Assembly (NCBI GenBank): GCA_934277865.1
Contig: CAKQVW010000098.1
Location: forward strand, 1-9,247
Length of the DNA stretch: 9,247 nucleotides
Source of the DNA: an uncultured Pseudobdellovibrionaceae bacterium
GTDB lineage: Bacteria > Bdellovibrionota > Bdellovibrionia > Bdellovibrionales > JAMPXM01
Direction: 5' to 3'
Shown here: piece by piece, positions 1-5,749 of the stretch
How positions within the stretch are numbered: the first letter of the stretch is position 1
How the letters are laid out: every line of letters begins with the position of its first letter
The notes under the pieces: model-generated
What the model was told of the DNA's origin: nothing
What the model saw: the letters and a program-made list of their open reading frames with translations, nothing else
The model's database searches: none
Translations under genes and position numbers: made by a program

Positions 1-13
1 AGGTACAATAACT

Positions 14-274
14 ATGTCTGGTCTTACGGGAAAGCGTTGGTACTTCTTCATCTGGGATGAGGACAACGAAGAACACCTTGGAGTGCACCACATAAGCCCA
101 GAAGAGGCCGAAGAAGTGTTCTTCAATCGCTATGTGATAACGCCCAACAAGAAAAAGCATGGGCCAAAGCGATATCGCATAGATGGAAGAACCAACGGCG
201 GCAGAAGTCTGCGACTGATCTTTGAAGACCTTGGCGCATCAATGGCTAGAATCATAACTGGATGGGATTTATGA
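14..274 (+). CDS. BrnT-like type II toxin (RNase-type)
   Basis: This 86-residue protein looks like a BrnT-family toxin, the ribonuclease half of a type II toxin-antitoxin pair. The N-terminus has the family pattern of an aromatic/WDEDNEEHL strand (residues 11-22), then HHISPEEAEEVF (25-36), where the family usually reads HgvsxEEAxxVf. The C-terminal half has the strand pattern GRTxxGRSLRLIF (58-70) and ends ARIITGWDL (78-86), like the iRIItAR end of BrnT proteins. Length is typical (about 90 residues). The ATG at 14 is the first start, with AGG at positions 1-3 as a weak RBS; the promoter lies outside the window. Its stop overlaps the antitoxin start (ATGA, 271-274), so the two are probably translationally coupled; toxin-first order is usual for brnTA. 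The family call rests on motif reading only; toxicity and RNase activity are inferred from the family. Confidence 0.75.
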   Translation: MSGLTGKRWYFFIWDEDNEEHLGVHHISPEEAEEVFFNRYVITPNKKKHGPKRYRIDGRTNGGRSLRLIFEDLGASMARIITGWDL

Positions 275-498
275 AGAAGAGAACAAAGACATACAAATAC
301 AATCCAAGCGAATGGGATGAATCCAAGTCTGTTGAAGTGAAGCCAGAAAAGAAAGCGTCAGGAGTTTCAACAAGCATCAGACTTCCCAAAGAGATGGTCG
401 CTAAACTAAAAAAAGTGGCTCGCAAGAAAGGCGACATCGGCTACCAGACGCTTCTCAAAATATGGATTGCTGAGCGTTTAGAGAAAGAGATTGCTTAA
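271..498 (+). CDS. Ribbon-helix-helix antitoxin (CopG/BrnA type)
   Basis: This small protein should neutralise the BrnT-like toxin and autoregulate the pair by binding its promoter. From the ATG at 271 it is 75 residues. The first 30 residues are charged and probably disordered (KKRTKTYKYNPSEWDESKS), the usual toxin-binding tail. A ribbon-helix-helix domain follows: beta strand VSTSIRLP (32-39), helix KEMVAKLKKVARKKG (40-54), then IGYQTLLKIWIAERLEKE (56-73). The GYQTLLKxWxxERL end is characteristic of CopG-type antitoxins. An in-frame ATG at 262 would add three residues. I prefer 271 because it forms an ATGA overlap with the toxin stop and has GGATGGGA just upstream (260-267). CopG-type versus BrnA-type assignment is uncertain; the RHH fold and antitoxin role are well supported by context. 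Confidence 0.78.
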   Translation: MKKRTKTYKYNPSEWDESKSVEVKPEKKASGVSTSIRLPKEMVAKLKKVARKKGDIGYQTLLKIWIAERLEKEIA

Positions 499-569
499 GA
501 CTTTAGTTCTAGAGCGATCGATTTGAGATTTTAAGACAGAATGATTTGCGCATTTTTTTGAGTTCAAGC

Positions 570-591
570 TTTGGCTCCTCACGGAGGCAAA
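570..591. repeat. Imperfect inverted repeat before the HTH gene
   Basis: Bases 570-578 (TTTGGCTCC) and 583-591 (GGAGGCAAA) form an inverted repeat with a 4-base loop (TCAC) and a single G/G mismatch. A further AAG (566-568) and CTT (595-597) could extend it after a short internal loop. It lies 17 bases before the ATG at 608, in the 109-base gap after the antitoxin. It could be an operator for the excisionase-like protein, an RNA hairpin affecting its translation, or a weak terminator for the toxin-antitoxin transcript, although no U-run follows it. Confidence 0.4.
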
Positions 592-607
592 AGACTTAGG
601 AATCAAA

Positions 608-835
608 ATGCAGAATGAAAACACGGTGCTGGCATTTCCAACACCAATGCTCTTTGACAATCAGAATAGCAAAGAATGGCTAAAAACGAATGAGGCCGCA
701 AAGTTTTTAGGAGTGTCGCCAAACGCACTTAGGATCATGGTCCATCGAGATCAGGTTCCTGTTTACAAGTTTGGTAGAAGACTCCGGTTTCGTCTGAGGG
801 ACTGCCAAGCCCTTTTCATCAGAAAAGGAGCTTAA
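608..835 (+). CDS. Excisionase-like helix-turn-helix DNA-binding protein
   Basis: This 75-residue protein belongs to the excisionase/MerR-like winged-HTH group (HTH_17 type). After a variable N-terminus, residues 24-49 read WLKTNEAAKFLGVSPNALRI..., the classic pattern of 'WLTxxEAAxxLGVSxxTLRxxV' recognition helices. PVYKFGRRLRFRLRDCQALF (51-70) is the wing and following helix. Such proteins sit beside integrases and either direct excision (Xis) or act as small repressors. The ATG at 608 is chosen because TTAGGA (596-601) is well placed as an RBS. The integrase starts 3 bases after its stop, and the integrase RBS (AAAGGAG) lies inside its last codons, so the two are co-expressed. Acting as recombination directionality factor for this integrase is inferred from position. 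Confidence 0.82.
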   Translation: MQNENTVLAFPTPMLFDNQNSKEWLKTNEAAKFLGVSPNALRIMVHRDQVPVYKFGRRLRFRLRDCQALFIRKGA

Positions 836-838
836 ATC

Positions 839-1942
839 ATGGCAGTCAGAACGGTAATCAAAGACGGGAAAAAACTTTTTGAAGTCTATGTGAATGGATT
901 TAATTCCCGAGGAACAAGGGTTCAGCGAAAGCGAACGAACATCGAATCACTTCGCAAGGCCGAGGTGATCGAGTTCGAGCTAAAGCGCGAGCTTGCGATT
1001 TTAAAAGAATCCAAAGTCGATCCAAGGTGGGAAGAATGGGTTGAGGAGTGTCTTAATATCATGAAGGTCACCTACCGCCCTTCTACTCTTTATAGCTATC
1101 AGAAGACGCTTGATAAGTGGGTGAACAAACCCTTCAAGGGCAAAGAGCTAAAGGACATCACAAAACTTGATGTTCACTCTTTAATCTTCGAGGTAATTCC
1201 CCCAGAAACCACAATGCACACACGCAAATGGGTTCTAAAGATCATCAAGCGCGTTCTTCAGATGGCTGTGGATCACGGAAAGCTTGATCGAAACCCCTGT
1301 AACGGAATGATGGTAAAGGTGCCTGAAACCGAAAAGAAGGTTTTAACCAATAAAGAGGTTGAGGTTTTTCTAGCGGAAGCCAAGGCAAGCGATCATCGTT
1401 TCTATCCAATATGGGTTGTGGCTCTTTTTACAGGAATGCGTTCAGGAGAACTCTACGCCCTTAAGTGGTCAGATGTGGATCTTGAGAATGGAACCATATC
1501 CGTCTCGAAATCGTGGAGTTCTAAAAATGGATTCACCAGTACAAAGAACCAAAAGATGCGGATTGTGCCGATCTCGGGCGAGCTTTCGAGTTTCCTCAAA
1601 GAGCTGAAACTCGAAAGAGGCCAAGAGGAGTTTGTGCTTCCGCATCCGACAGAGTGGACCAGAGGTGAGGCTGCAAAGGTGTTAAAATGCTTTTGCAAAT
1701 CAATTCAGATCACAGAGATTCGTTTCCATGACTTACGGGCGACGTTTATCACAAACCTACTGGCAAGGGGCGAAAGCCTTGCGCGAGTGATGGCGATTGT
1801 GGGACACGCCGATATGGAAACAACAAACGTCTATCTACGCAAAGCAGGGATTGAACTTAAAGATGGCACTGAGAAGTTGGGATACAGGCTCCCAGTTCCA
1901 CAGGCTGACAATGTTGTTCAATTACGAAACTTACGGAAATAG
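839..1942 (+). CDS. Tyrosine recombinase / site-specific integrase
   Basis: A complete 367-residue phage-type tyrosine integrase, which cuts and joins DNA at attachment sites through a covalent 3'-phosphotyrosine. Residues 1-55 resemble an arm-type DNA-binding domain, starting VIKDGKKLFEVYVNGFNSRG. Residues 63-160 are the helical core-binding (SAM-like) domain, ending with the common DHGKLDRNPC. The catalytic domain runs from about 165 to 350. The active-site set is intact: R201 in FTGMRSGELYALKWSDVDLE, a probable catalytic lysine K236 in TSTKNQKMRIVPIS, H297 and R300 in FHDLRATF, H323 in VGHADMETT, and nucleophile Y332. The ATG at 839 has AAAGGAG about 9 bases upstream within the preceding gene. 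The gene points toward a tRNA-Ser-like segment about 70 bases downstream that could be its attachment site. Nothing looks broken, so the element may be functional. Confidence 0.95.
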   Translation: MAVRTVIKDGKKLFEVYVNGFNSRGTRVQRKRTNIESLRKAEVIEFELKRELAILKESKVDPRWEEWVEECLNIMKVTYRPSTLYSYQKTLDKWVNKPFKGKELKDITKLDVHSLIFEVIPPETTMHTRKWVLKIIKRVLQMAVDHGKLDRNPCNGMMVKVPETEKKVLTNKEVEVFLAEAKASDHRFYPIWVVALFTGMRSGELYALKWSDVDLENGTISVSKSWSSKNGFTSTKNQKMRIVPISGELSSFLKELKLERGQEEFVLPHPTEWTRGEAAKVLKCFCKSIQITEIRFHDLRATFITNLLARGESLARVMAIVGHADMETTNVYLRKAGIELKDGTEKLGYRLPVPQADNVVQLRNLRK

Positions 1943-2010
1943 ACAGTGCGTGCTACTGAAAGCTTCTTTTTGCTATTGCTGAGACTTGAGACAGTAATGA
2001 TCTCAATAAC

Positions 2011-2048
2011 TTGGCGAGTATGGGAGGATCAAACCTCCTTCTCCGCCA
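2011..2048 (+). other. tRNA-Ser 3'-end-like segment: candidate att site, or terminator hairpin
   Basis: This segment resembles parts of a bacterial tRNA-Ser: GGCGAGTATGGGAGG (2013-2027) looks like the 3' side of the anticodon stem plus the start of the variable arm, and CCTCCTTCTCCGCCA (2034-2048) looks like the T-stem end, acceptor strand, discriminator G and CCA. The middle is too short for a full variable arm plus T-arm, so this is not a working tRNA. It ends exactly where the A+T-rich mobile part stops and the chromosomal glycosyltransferase begins (stop at 2050). That is the orientation expected of a 3' tRNA remnant at the far end of an integrated element. Alternatively, GGGAGG/CCTCC with a 6-base loop, extended by GGCGAG/CTCCGCC with a bulge and followed by ATTTATTT, would make a terminator-like hairpin for the integrase gene. 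Both readings can be true. Confidence 0.45.
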
Positions 2049-2049
2049 T

Positions 2050-3288
2050 TTATTTCTCAGTCACCGGCTCAGAACCTTGAGCGCTGCGGTTTTTGTTTTT
2101 CTCTTCGATCCATTGTGAGAAGTATTTTATGGACTGGGCGCCGTGGTGGCGAAGCAGACGCCCTGTTAGGGATCTGCGGATGTTTGGCAATTCTCGCCGT
2201 GACGAAGCAAGAAATTCGGCGAAGGTGTTGAAGATCGTCTCACGATCAAACTGCGCCGAGAGTTGGGCCAAGCCACGATCGACATTCATCTGCCAGTACT
2301 GGGGCTCCTGAAATCGCTGAATTAGGTCAACGAAGCCAGCGACATCTTGAAATTCGGAAAAACCAGATCCCATATCTTCGAACGCCATGGGTGTTCCAAG
2401 CACCGGCGTTCCGGTGGCCCAGGCCTCTAGTATCTTCCCTTTGATGCCTGCACCGAAGCGCAGTGGTGCCAACATCAGGCGGTGGCTGGCGATGACTTTG
2501 CGGTGATCCTCGACATAGCCGTGAGAGAAGATTCCGTTTTTACCATGCAGCTGTGAGATTTCTTGCGTCGGATAGGAGCCATACAGGTGCAATTCGGCGC
2601 GTGGCATTTGCTGTCGTACGGCTGGCCATAGTTCGGAGGCTAGCCATCTTGCTGCATCGAGGTTCGGTGCGTGTCGGTAGGTTCCTAAAAAACAAAATCC
2701 ATGACGATCGGATTCTGGTGTCAGCACCTTTTCGGCCTTGGCGGAAAACGGCAAATAACAGACACGTTCGCTTTCGAATCCTTGCTGTGTGAGCCACTGA
2801 GCTTCGTGGTTGGAAACCACGAGACACACATCGGCCCTGTGCAACGATGCCATTTCACGTAAGAAATCTTCGCCAAAAAAATCGGCGTGTGGATGGGTGA
2901 CGTCGGCACCTGCTTGAAGCGCCCGTTGGCGGGCCCCGCGCAGGCTATGCAGGTCGCTGGTGTCGATCACATGCAGCGCTTCGGGCCAGAGCTCACGAGC
3001 GCGCCACCCGTACTTTTCTTCGGTGTAGAAGCGATCGTAGACGACAAGATCTGGGGAGAGAGCTTCAAGATCCTTTGCCGATACCGACGAGTTTGGATCG
3101 CACGTGAGAGTGCGAACTCCGTTTTTATTCCAAGCCTCGCTATGTGAAGAAGCGACGCCCGGTGCGACCCCGACAAGATCGTATCCCAGGCGCTGGAGGA
3201 ATTGGCTCATTTCGAGTGTGCGTACACCCGCTGCAGACGAGCGAGGCTCGGGCCAGAGATTCACAAAATAGACGGCTTGGTTGGGCAT
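2050..3288 (-). CDS. GT4-like glycosyltransferase (GT-B fold, family 1)
   Basis: A 412-residue cytoplasmic glycosyltransferase that probably adds a sugar from a nucleotide-sugar donor to an envelope polysaccharide, lipid or protein. The N-terminal half has a GT-B acceptor-domain pattern: VYFVNLWPEPRSSAAGVRT (6-24, loop with the conserved G), DLVVYDRFYTE (80-90), and RADVCLVVSNHEAQWL (151-166, the usual start of the 'xADxvxxvSxxe' strand). The C-terminal donor domain is clear: FLGTYRHAPNLDAARWL (200-216), AELHLYGSYP (231-240), HGYVEDHRKVIASHRLMLAP (256-275), then FGAGIKGKILEAWATGTPVL (278-297) with E288 in the sugar-nucleotide-binding E-x-x-A motif. The ATG at 3288 has AAGGGAG about 10 bases upstream. 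It follows the secreted-protein gene by 98 bases on the same strand. Substrate and acceptor cannot be read from the sequence. Its stop nearly abuts the mobile-element boundary. Confidence 0.88.
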   Translation of the reverse strand: MPNQAVYFVNLWPEPRSSAAGVRTLEMSQFLQRLGYDLVGVAPGVASSHSEAWNKNGVRTLTCDPNSSVSAKDLEALSPDLVVYDRFYTEEKYGWRARELWPEALHVIDTSDLHSLRGARQRALQAGADVTHPHADFFGEDFLREMASLHRADVCLVVSNHEAQWLTQQGFESERVCYLPFSAKAEKVLTPESDRHGFCFLGTYRHAPNLDAARWLASELWPAVRQQMPRAELHLYGSYPTQEISQLHGKNGIFSHGYVEDHRKVIASHRLMLAPLRFGAGIKGKILEAWATGTPVLGTPMAFEDMGSGFSEFQDVAGFVDLIQRFQEPQYWQMNVDRGLAQLSAQFDRETIFNTFAEFLASSRRELPNIRRSLTGRLLRHHGAQSIKYFSQWIEEKNKNRSAQGSEPVTEK

Positions 3289-3323
3289 CTTCCAAGGCTC
3301 CCTTCGCCGCTCCGTTATAAAGT

Positions 3324-3360
3324 CCTCAGCCGGCGCTCGTCACTTTGAATCCGGCTGAAG
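3324..3360. repeat. Inverted repeat / possible weak terminator between two - strand genes
   Basis: TCAGCCGG (3326-3333) and CCGGCTGA (3351-3358) are a perfect 8-base inverted repeat around a 17-base loop. Counting one wobble pair, the stem extends to 10 pairs (3324-3360). It lies in the 98-base gap between the secreted-protein gene and the glycosyltransferase gene, downstream of the first on the - strand. It may partly terminate or stabilise the upstream transcript. No clear U-run follows (GGACTTTATAA on the - strand), so an efficient intrinsic terminator is doubtful. Confidence 0.4.
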
Positions 3361-3386
3361 GCAAAATTGCGATTGGGAGACCGCTC

Positions 3387-4622
3387 TTAGCGTGCGTTTC
3401 GAATCAGCGTTTGAAGCTTCGAATGCACTTCGGCAAGGGTGCCGACTGCGATGTACACATTGTAGCGACGCACGCCATTGACGATGCATTTGCTATTTAC
3501 TGATTCGTAAGAGGCCATGTTCCATTTGTTGGTGCCGGCCCCTTTTGGTCCAGCGCCTCCTAAGTTGAAATGGAAAGCGGCGTAGCCAAATCCTGCACCA
3601 CAGCTGGTGATTTGGCTGGGTGGAACATAGGCCGCCATCGCGTGGCTCCCTGACGGATTCGAAAGAATGATCGGATCAAATGGCTTCTTGCGGTTGGATT
3701 GTGCTTGGTACGATCCCGGTGGGAAACCATTTCCTGAGATGTCTCTTAGTTCGGAAGGGAGAAACTCATTCAGCGCTCCATTTTGTGAGGTCACAAAAAA
3801 GAAACGTTTGAATTCGCTATTCAGATAACCGGTCAGAAACTCGTAGACCACACTTTGTGTCAGGTCGCGGGCACCGTGATTGATGGCAAGCGCGTAGCTG
3901 ACGATCTGATTGTCGCCAAAGGCTCCAATCGTAATCCTTTTATCGAGAACCGTGTTGGAAAGTGGTGATGTGAGTCGAGAGTCGATGCCTTTCGGACAAG
4001 CGCCTGTGAGCTTTCTGTACGACCAGTAAGCCATCTGAATACTATTGGCCATCTGGTTTGGCGCGATCTTGGAATGTGCAAGAAGCTTCGAGGTGCTTGT
4101 GCTCGAGCGAACATCGTGAGACGAGCCGGCCTCTGTCGGATTGTTGCACTCGCCAAAGCCGTCAAGTTGGATGGCTGTCTGAATTTGTCGGCCGTGGTCA
4201 TAGATATTAACAAACTCAACACCATTCCACTTGAGACTTGTGACCGAGCCGGCAAAACGTTTTGGGTCGACTGAGATTTCAATTGGCCGTGGGCCGCCCC
4301 CGATAATTGTGTAGGCGCCACTACCGGAAGAAGGTGGCGGATTCGGCGCGGGGGCTGGATTGGGGGCAGGTGCGGGTTGCGCCATGCCTCGGCAATCGGG
4401 AATGCGACCTTCAAACTGTCCATGGCGAAGCCAGTGATCGATCGCCTTTCCGCCGTTATTGACCCAACCGGTGACGACATCGGGATAACGTTGGAGATAG
4501 CAGGCCTCGTTGAAGCTGCCAGTATTTGCGAAAGCGGAAGTTCCACCCAAGAATGCAACGAGTCCGATTGTGGCGGAGGCCAGTCTATAAAGGGGCATAC
4601 GTGCAGAGAATTGGATCTTCAT
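3387..4622 (-). CDS. Secreted protein with YPDV-type module, Pro-rich linker and unrecognised domain
   Basis: A 411-residue exported protein of unknown function. Residues 1-32 form a Sec signal peptide: basic start (MKIQFSARMPLYR), hydrophobic core (ASATIGLVAFLGG) and an AFA cleavage site before N33. No lipobox cysteine is evident. Residues 36-76 match a small module seen in many secreted bacterial proteins, with FNEACYLQRYPDV (37-49), AIDHWLRHGQFEGRIP (60-75) and C41 and C77 that could pair. Residues 82-99 are a Pro/Ala/Asn linker (PAPAPNP repeats). The rest (about 103-411) is one globular domain I do not recognise, beginning YTIIGGGPRPIEISVDP and rich in aromatic and Gly residues, perhaps beta-sandwich or carbohydrate-related. 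The ATG at 4622 has CAGGAG about 9 bases upstream. The neighbouring glycosyltransferase suggests an envelope or surface-polysaccharide role, which is inference only. Confidence 0.75.
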   Translation of the reverse strand: MKIQFSARMPLYRLASATIGLVAFLGGTSAFANTGSFNEACYLQRYPDVVTGWVNNGGKAIDHWLRHGQFEGRIPDCRGMAQPAPAPNPAPAPNPPPSSGSGAYTIIGGGPRPIEISVDPKRFAGSVTSLKWNGVEFVNIYDHGRQIQTAIQLDGFGECNNPTEAGSSHDVRSSTSTSKLLAHSKIAPNQMANSIQMAYWSYRKLTGACPKGIDSRLTSPLSNTVLDKRITIGAFGDNQIVSYALAINHGARDLTQSVVYEFLTGYLNSEFKRFFFVTSQNGALNEFLPSELRDISGNGFPPGSYQAQSNRKKPFDPIILSNPSGSHAMAAYVPPSQITSCGAGFGYAAFHFNLGGAGPKGAGTNKWNMASYESVNSKCIVNGVRRYNVYIAVGTLAEVHSKLQTLIRNAR

Positions 4623-4735
4623 TGCGTGTCACTCCTGGTGATTCAGTTTGAAGCGTTTCAAGTGAATGTTACGCAGGAGTTATCGCCGGTTTGGAGCGCA
4701 CCTTGAGGCAATTTGTTGTCTGTCGACGAATGGCC

Positions 4736-4755
4736 ACAATTGGGTGGGCAATTGT
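4736..4755. repeat. Perfect short inverted repeat downstream of the carrier-protein gene
   Basis: ACAATTG (4736-4742) and CAATTGT (4749-4755) are perfect inverted copies separated by GGTGGG. The site lies 20 bases past the carrier-protein stop and about 115 bases before the secreted-protein start on the - strand, within their 153-base gap. No T-run follows on either strand, so a repressor-type operator is as likely as a terminator. CAATTG is itself palindromic, which raises the odds of a chance match. Confidence 0.3.
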
Positions 4756-4775
4756 CGGGGTTGGCTCACACTGCA

Positions 4776-5045
4776 CTAGGCCTTAAGCCGAGCTCGAACG
4801 ACTCTTTCGATGTCGGCGTAGGTCCGCATTTGTACGAGATCCCTCCCGTCGATCTTGATCTGAAACTCATTCTGAATGCGAAGGCAGAGCTCTACGTGAC
4901 GTAAAGAGTCCCAGGACGGGTGGTCTTTTGCAGATAAAGCATTTAGGTCGAAAGCACCGTCGAGGTTTAGAACTTCGCGAACGATCTTGCCTAGCTTTTC
5001 TATCTTGTCTTGCTCGGAAGACTTGCTGTCGTTTGAACTATTCAT
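4776..5045 (-). CDS. Acyl carrier protein
   Basis: A stand-alone carrier protein of 89 residues that holds an acyl or aminoacyl group on a 4'-phosphopantetheine arm. The attachment site is the DSL motif in PSWDSLRHVELCLRIQNEF (43-61), with Ser47 as the predicted modified residue. The four-helix carrier pattern is complete: IEKLGKIVREVLNL (15-28), helix II after DSL, FQIKIDGRDLVQMRTYADIERVV (61-83). The ATG at 5045 fits the family start best, although no Shine-Dalgarno sequence precedes it. An in-frame TTG at 5102 would add 19 residues (…AHATPCYAAA) unlike a carrier protein. It diverges from the PaiB-HDO-SpeE-like operon across 77 bases. With the acyl-AMP ligase and MBOAT at the right edge it would complete a ligase/carrier/acyltransferase set. 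Which acyl group it carries is unknown. It could instead serve the - strand genes downstream of it. Confidence 0.9.
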   Translation of the reverse strand: MNSSNDSKSSEQDKIEKLGKIVREVLNLDGAFDLNALSAKDHPSWDSLRHVELCLRIQNEFQIKIDGRDLVQMRTYADIERVVRARLKA

Positions 5046-5051
5046 AGCAGC

Positions 5052-5081
5052 AGCGTAGCACGGCGTCGCATGGGCATTCAA
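5052..5081 (-). promoter_or_regulatory. Possible sigma70-like promoter giving a leaderless carrier-protein mRNA
   Basis: On the - strand, TTGAAT (5076-5081) and TACGCT (5052-5057) are separated by 18 bases and could be -35 and -10 boxes. Transcription would then start at or next to the ATG at 5045, only 6 bases past the -10 box. This would explain the missing Shine-Dalgarno sequence. Both boxes are imperfect, so this is a weak prediction. Confidence 0.25.
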
Positions 5082-5122
5082 CCAAGCTTGATTCGGCGGC
5101 AAGGAAAGGAGTTAATGAACTC

Positions 5123-5749
5123 ATGCTTTTGCCAAAGACGTACCGGGTTGAGGATTCAGAAGAGATCGCAAGCTTTGTCGATCGTTATTCATTTGCGACC
5201 GTCGTCTCTGGACTCCAGGCCGCTCACGTTCCGCTTTTGTTTGATTCTGTCGGCCAGGTATTGGTCGGGCATCTGACAGCGAGCAATCCCGTAATTTCGG
5301 AAATGAAAAAGTCCGGGCAGGCGCTTGCCATCTTTCAGGGGCCACACGGCTATGTGTCTTCAAGCTGGTACGTCGATAAAACCATTCCGCCGACATGGAA
5401 CTTCACCGCCGTGCATGCGCTTGGACGTGCGGTGATCTTGGACTCGGATGACGCCAAGCTTGCGATTCTCCAAAAGACCGTCGCTCACTACGAGCGCATG
5501 AATCAGACCTCTTGGAGCTTTAGCTCGGAGGATTCCGAAATCCGAGGAATGCTTCCATTGATCACGGGATTTGAAATTCAAGTCGAGTCGCTGCAATGTT
5601 GTTACAAGCTCAGTCAGAATCGCAAGGCCGAAGACCTTGAAGGTGCCTTGCGTGGGCTTGAATCAAAGGGTGATGAAGCCTCGATGGAACTCGCGCGCTG
5701 GATGAGAACAAAAGCCTCCAAAGTCCAAAGTGGAAGTTCTAAACCATGA
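5123..5749 (+). CDS. PaiB-family FMN-binding split-barrel protein
   Basis: A 208-residue member of the PaiB family (FMN-binding domain of the pyridoxamine-oxidase-like split barrel). In Bacillus, PaiB is annotated as a transcriptional regulator, but the fold binds flavin. Family blocks are all present: FATVVSG (24-30), HVPLLF (35-40), VGHLTASNP (48-56), IFQGPHGYVSSSWY (70-83) and IPPTWNFTAVHALG (88-101). The family usually reads YiSPsWY, so Ser80 replaces the common Pro. The C-terminal third is charged and helical. The ATG at 5123 is preceded by AAAGGAG (5105-5111), a slightly long spacing of 11 bases. An ATG at 5115 is out of frame. Its last codon overlaps the next gene's start by 4 bases (ATGA). 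Coupling with an oxidase and a polyamine-synthase-like gene suggests an enzymatic flavin role here rather than a purely regulatory one; that is inference. Confidence 0.88.
   Translation: MLLPKTYRVEDSEEIASFVDRYSFATVVSGLQAAHVPLLFDSVGQVLVGHLTASNPVISEMKKSGQALAIFQGPHGYVSSSWYVDKTIPPTWNFTAVHALGRAVILDSDDAKLAILQKTVAHYERMNQTSWSFSSEDSEIRGMLPLITGFEIQVESLQCCYKLSQNRKAEDLEGALRGLESKGDEASMELARWMRTKASKVQSGSSKP

Noticed and set aside
2011..2048. A complete tRNA gene
   Set aside because: Only 3'-half elements are present. No matching 5' acceptor strand, D-arm or anticodon loop can be folded upstream between 1943 and 2012, and the T-arm region is too short.
3860..4558. Long 232-codon open frame on the - strand
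   Set aside because: It lies entirely inside the secreted-protein gene in another frame. Its translation is Ser/Arg/Pro-rich with no domain pattern, while the longer frame has a signal peptide, RBS and ordered composition.
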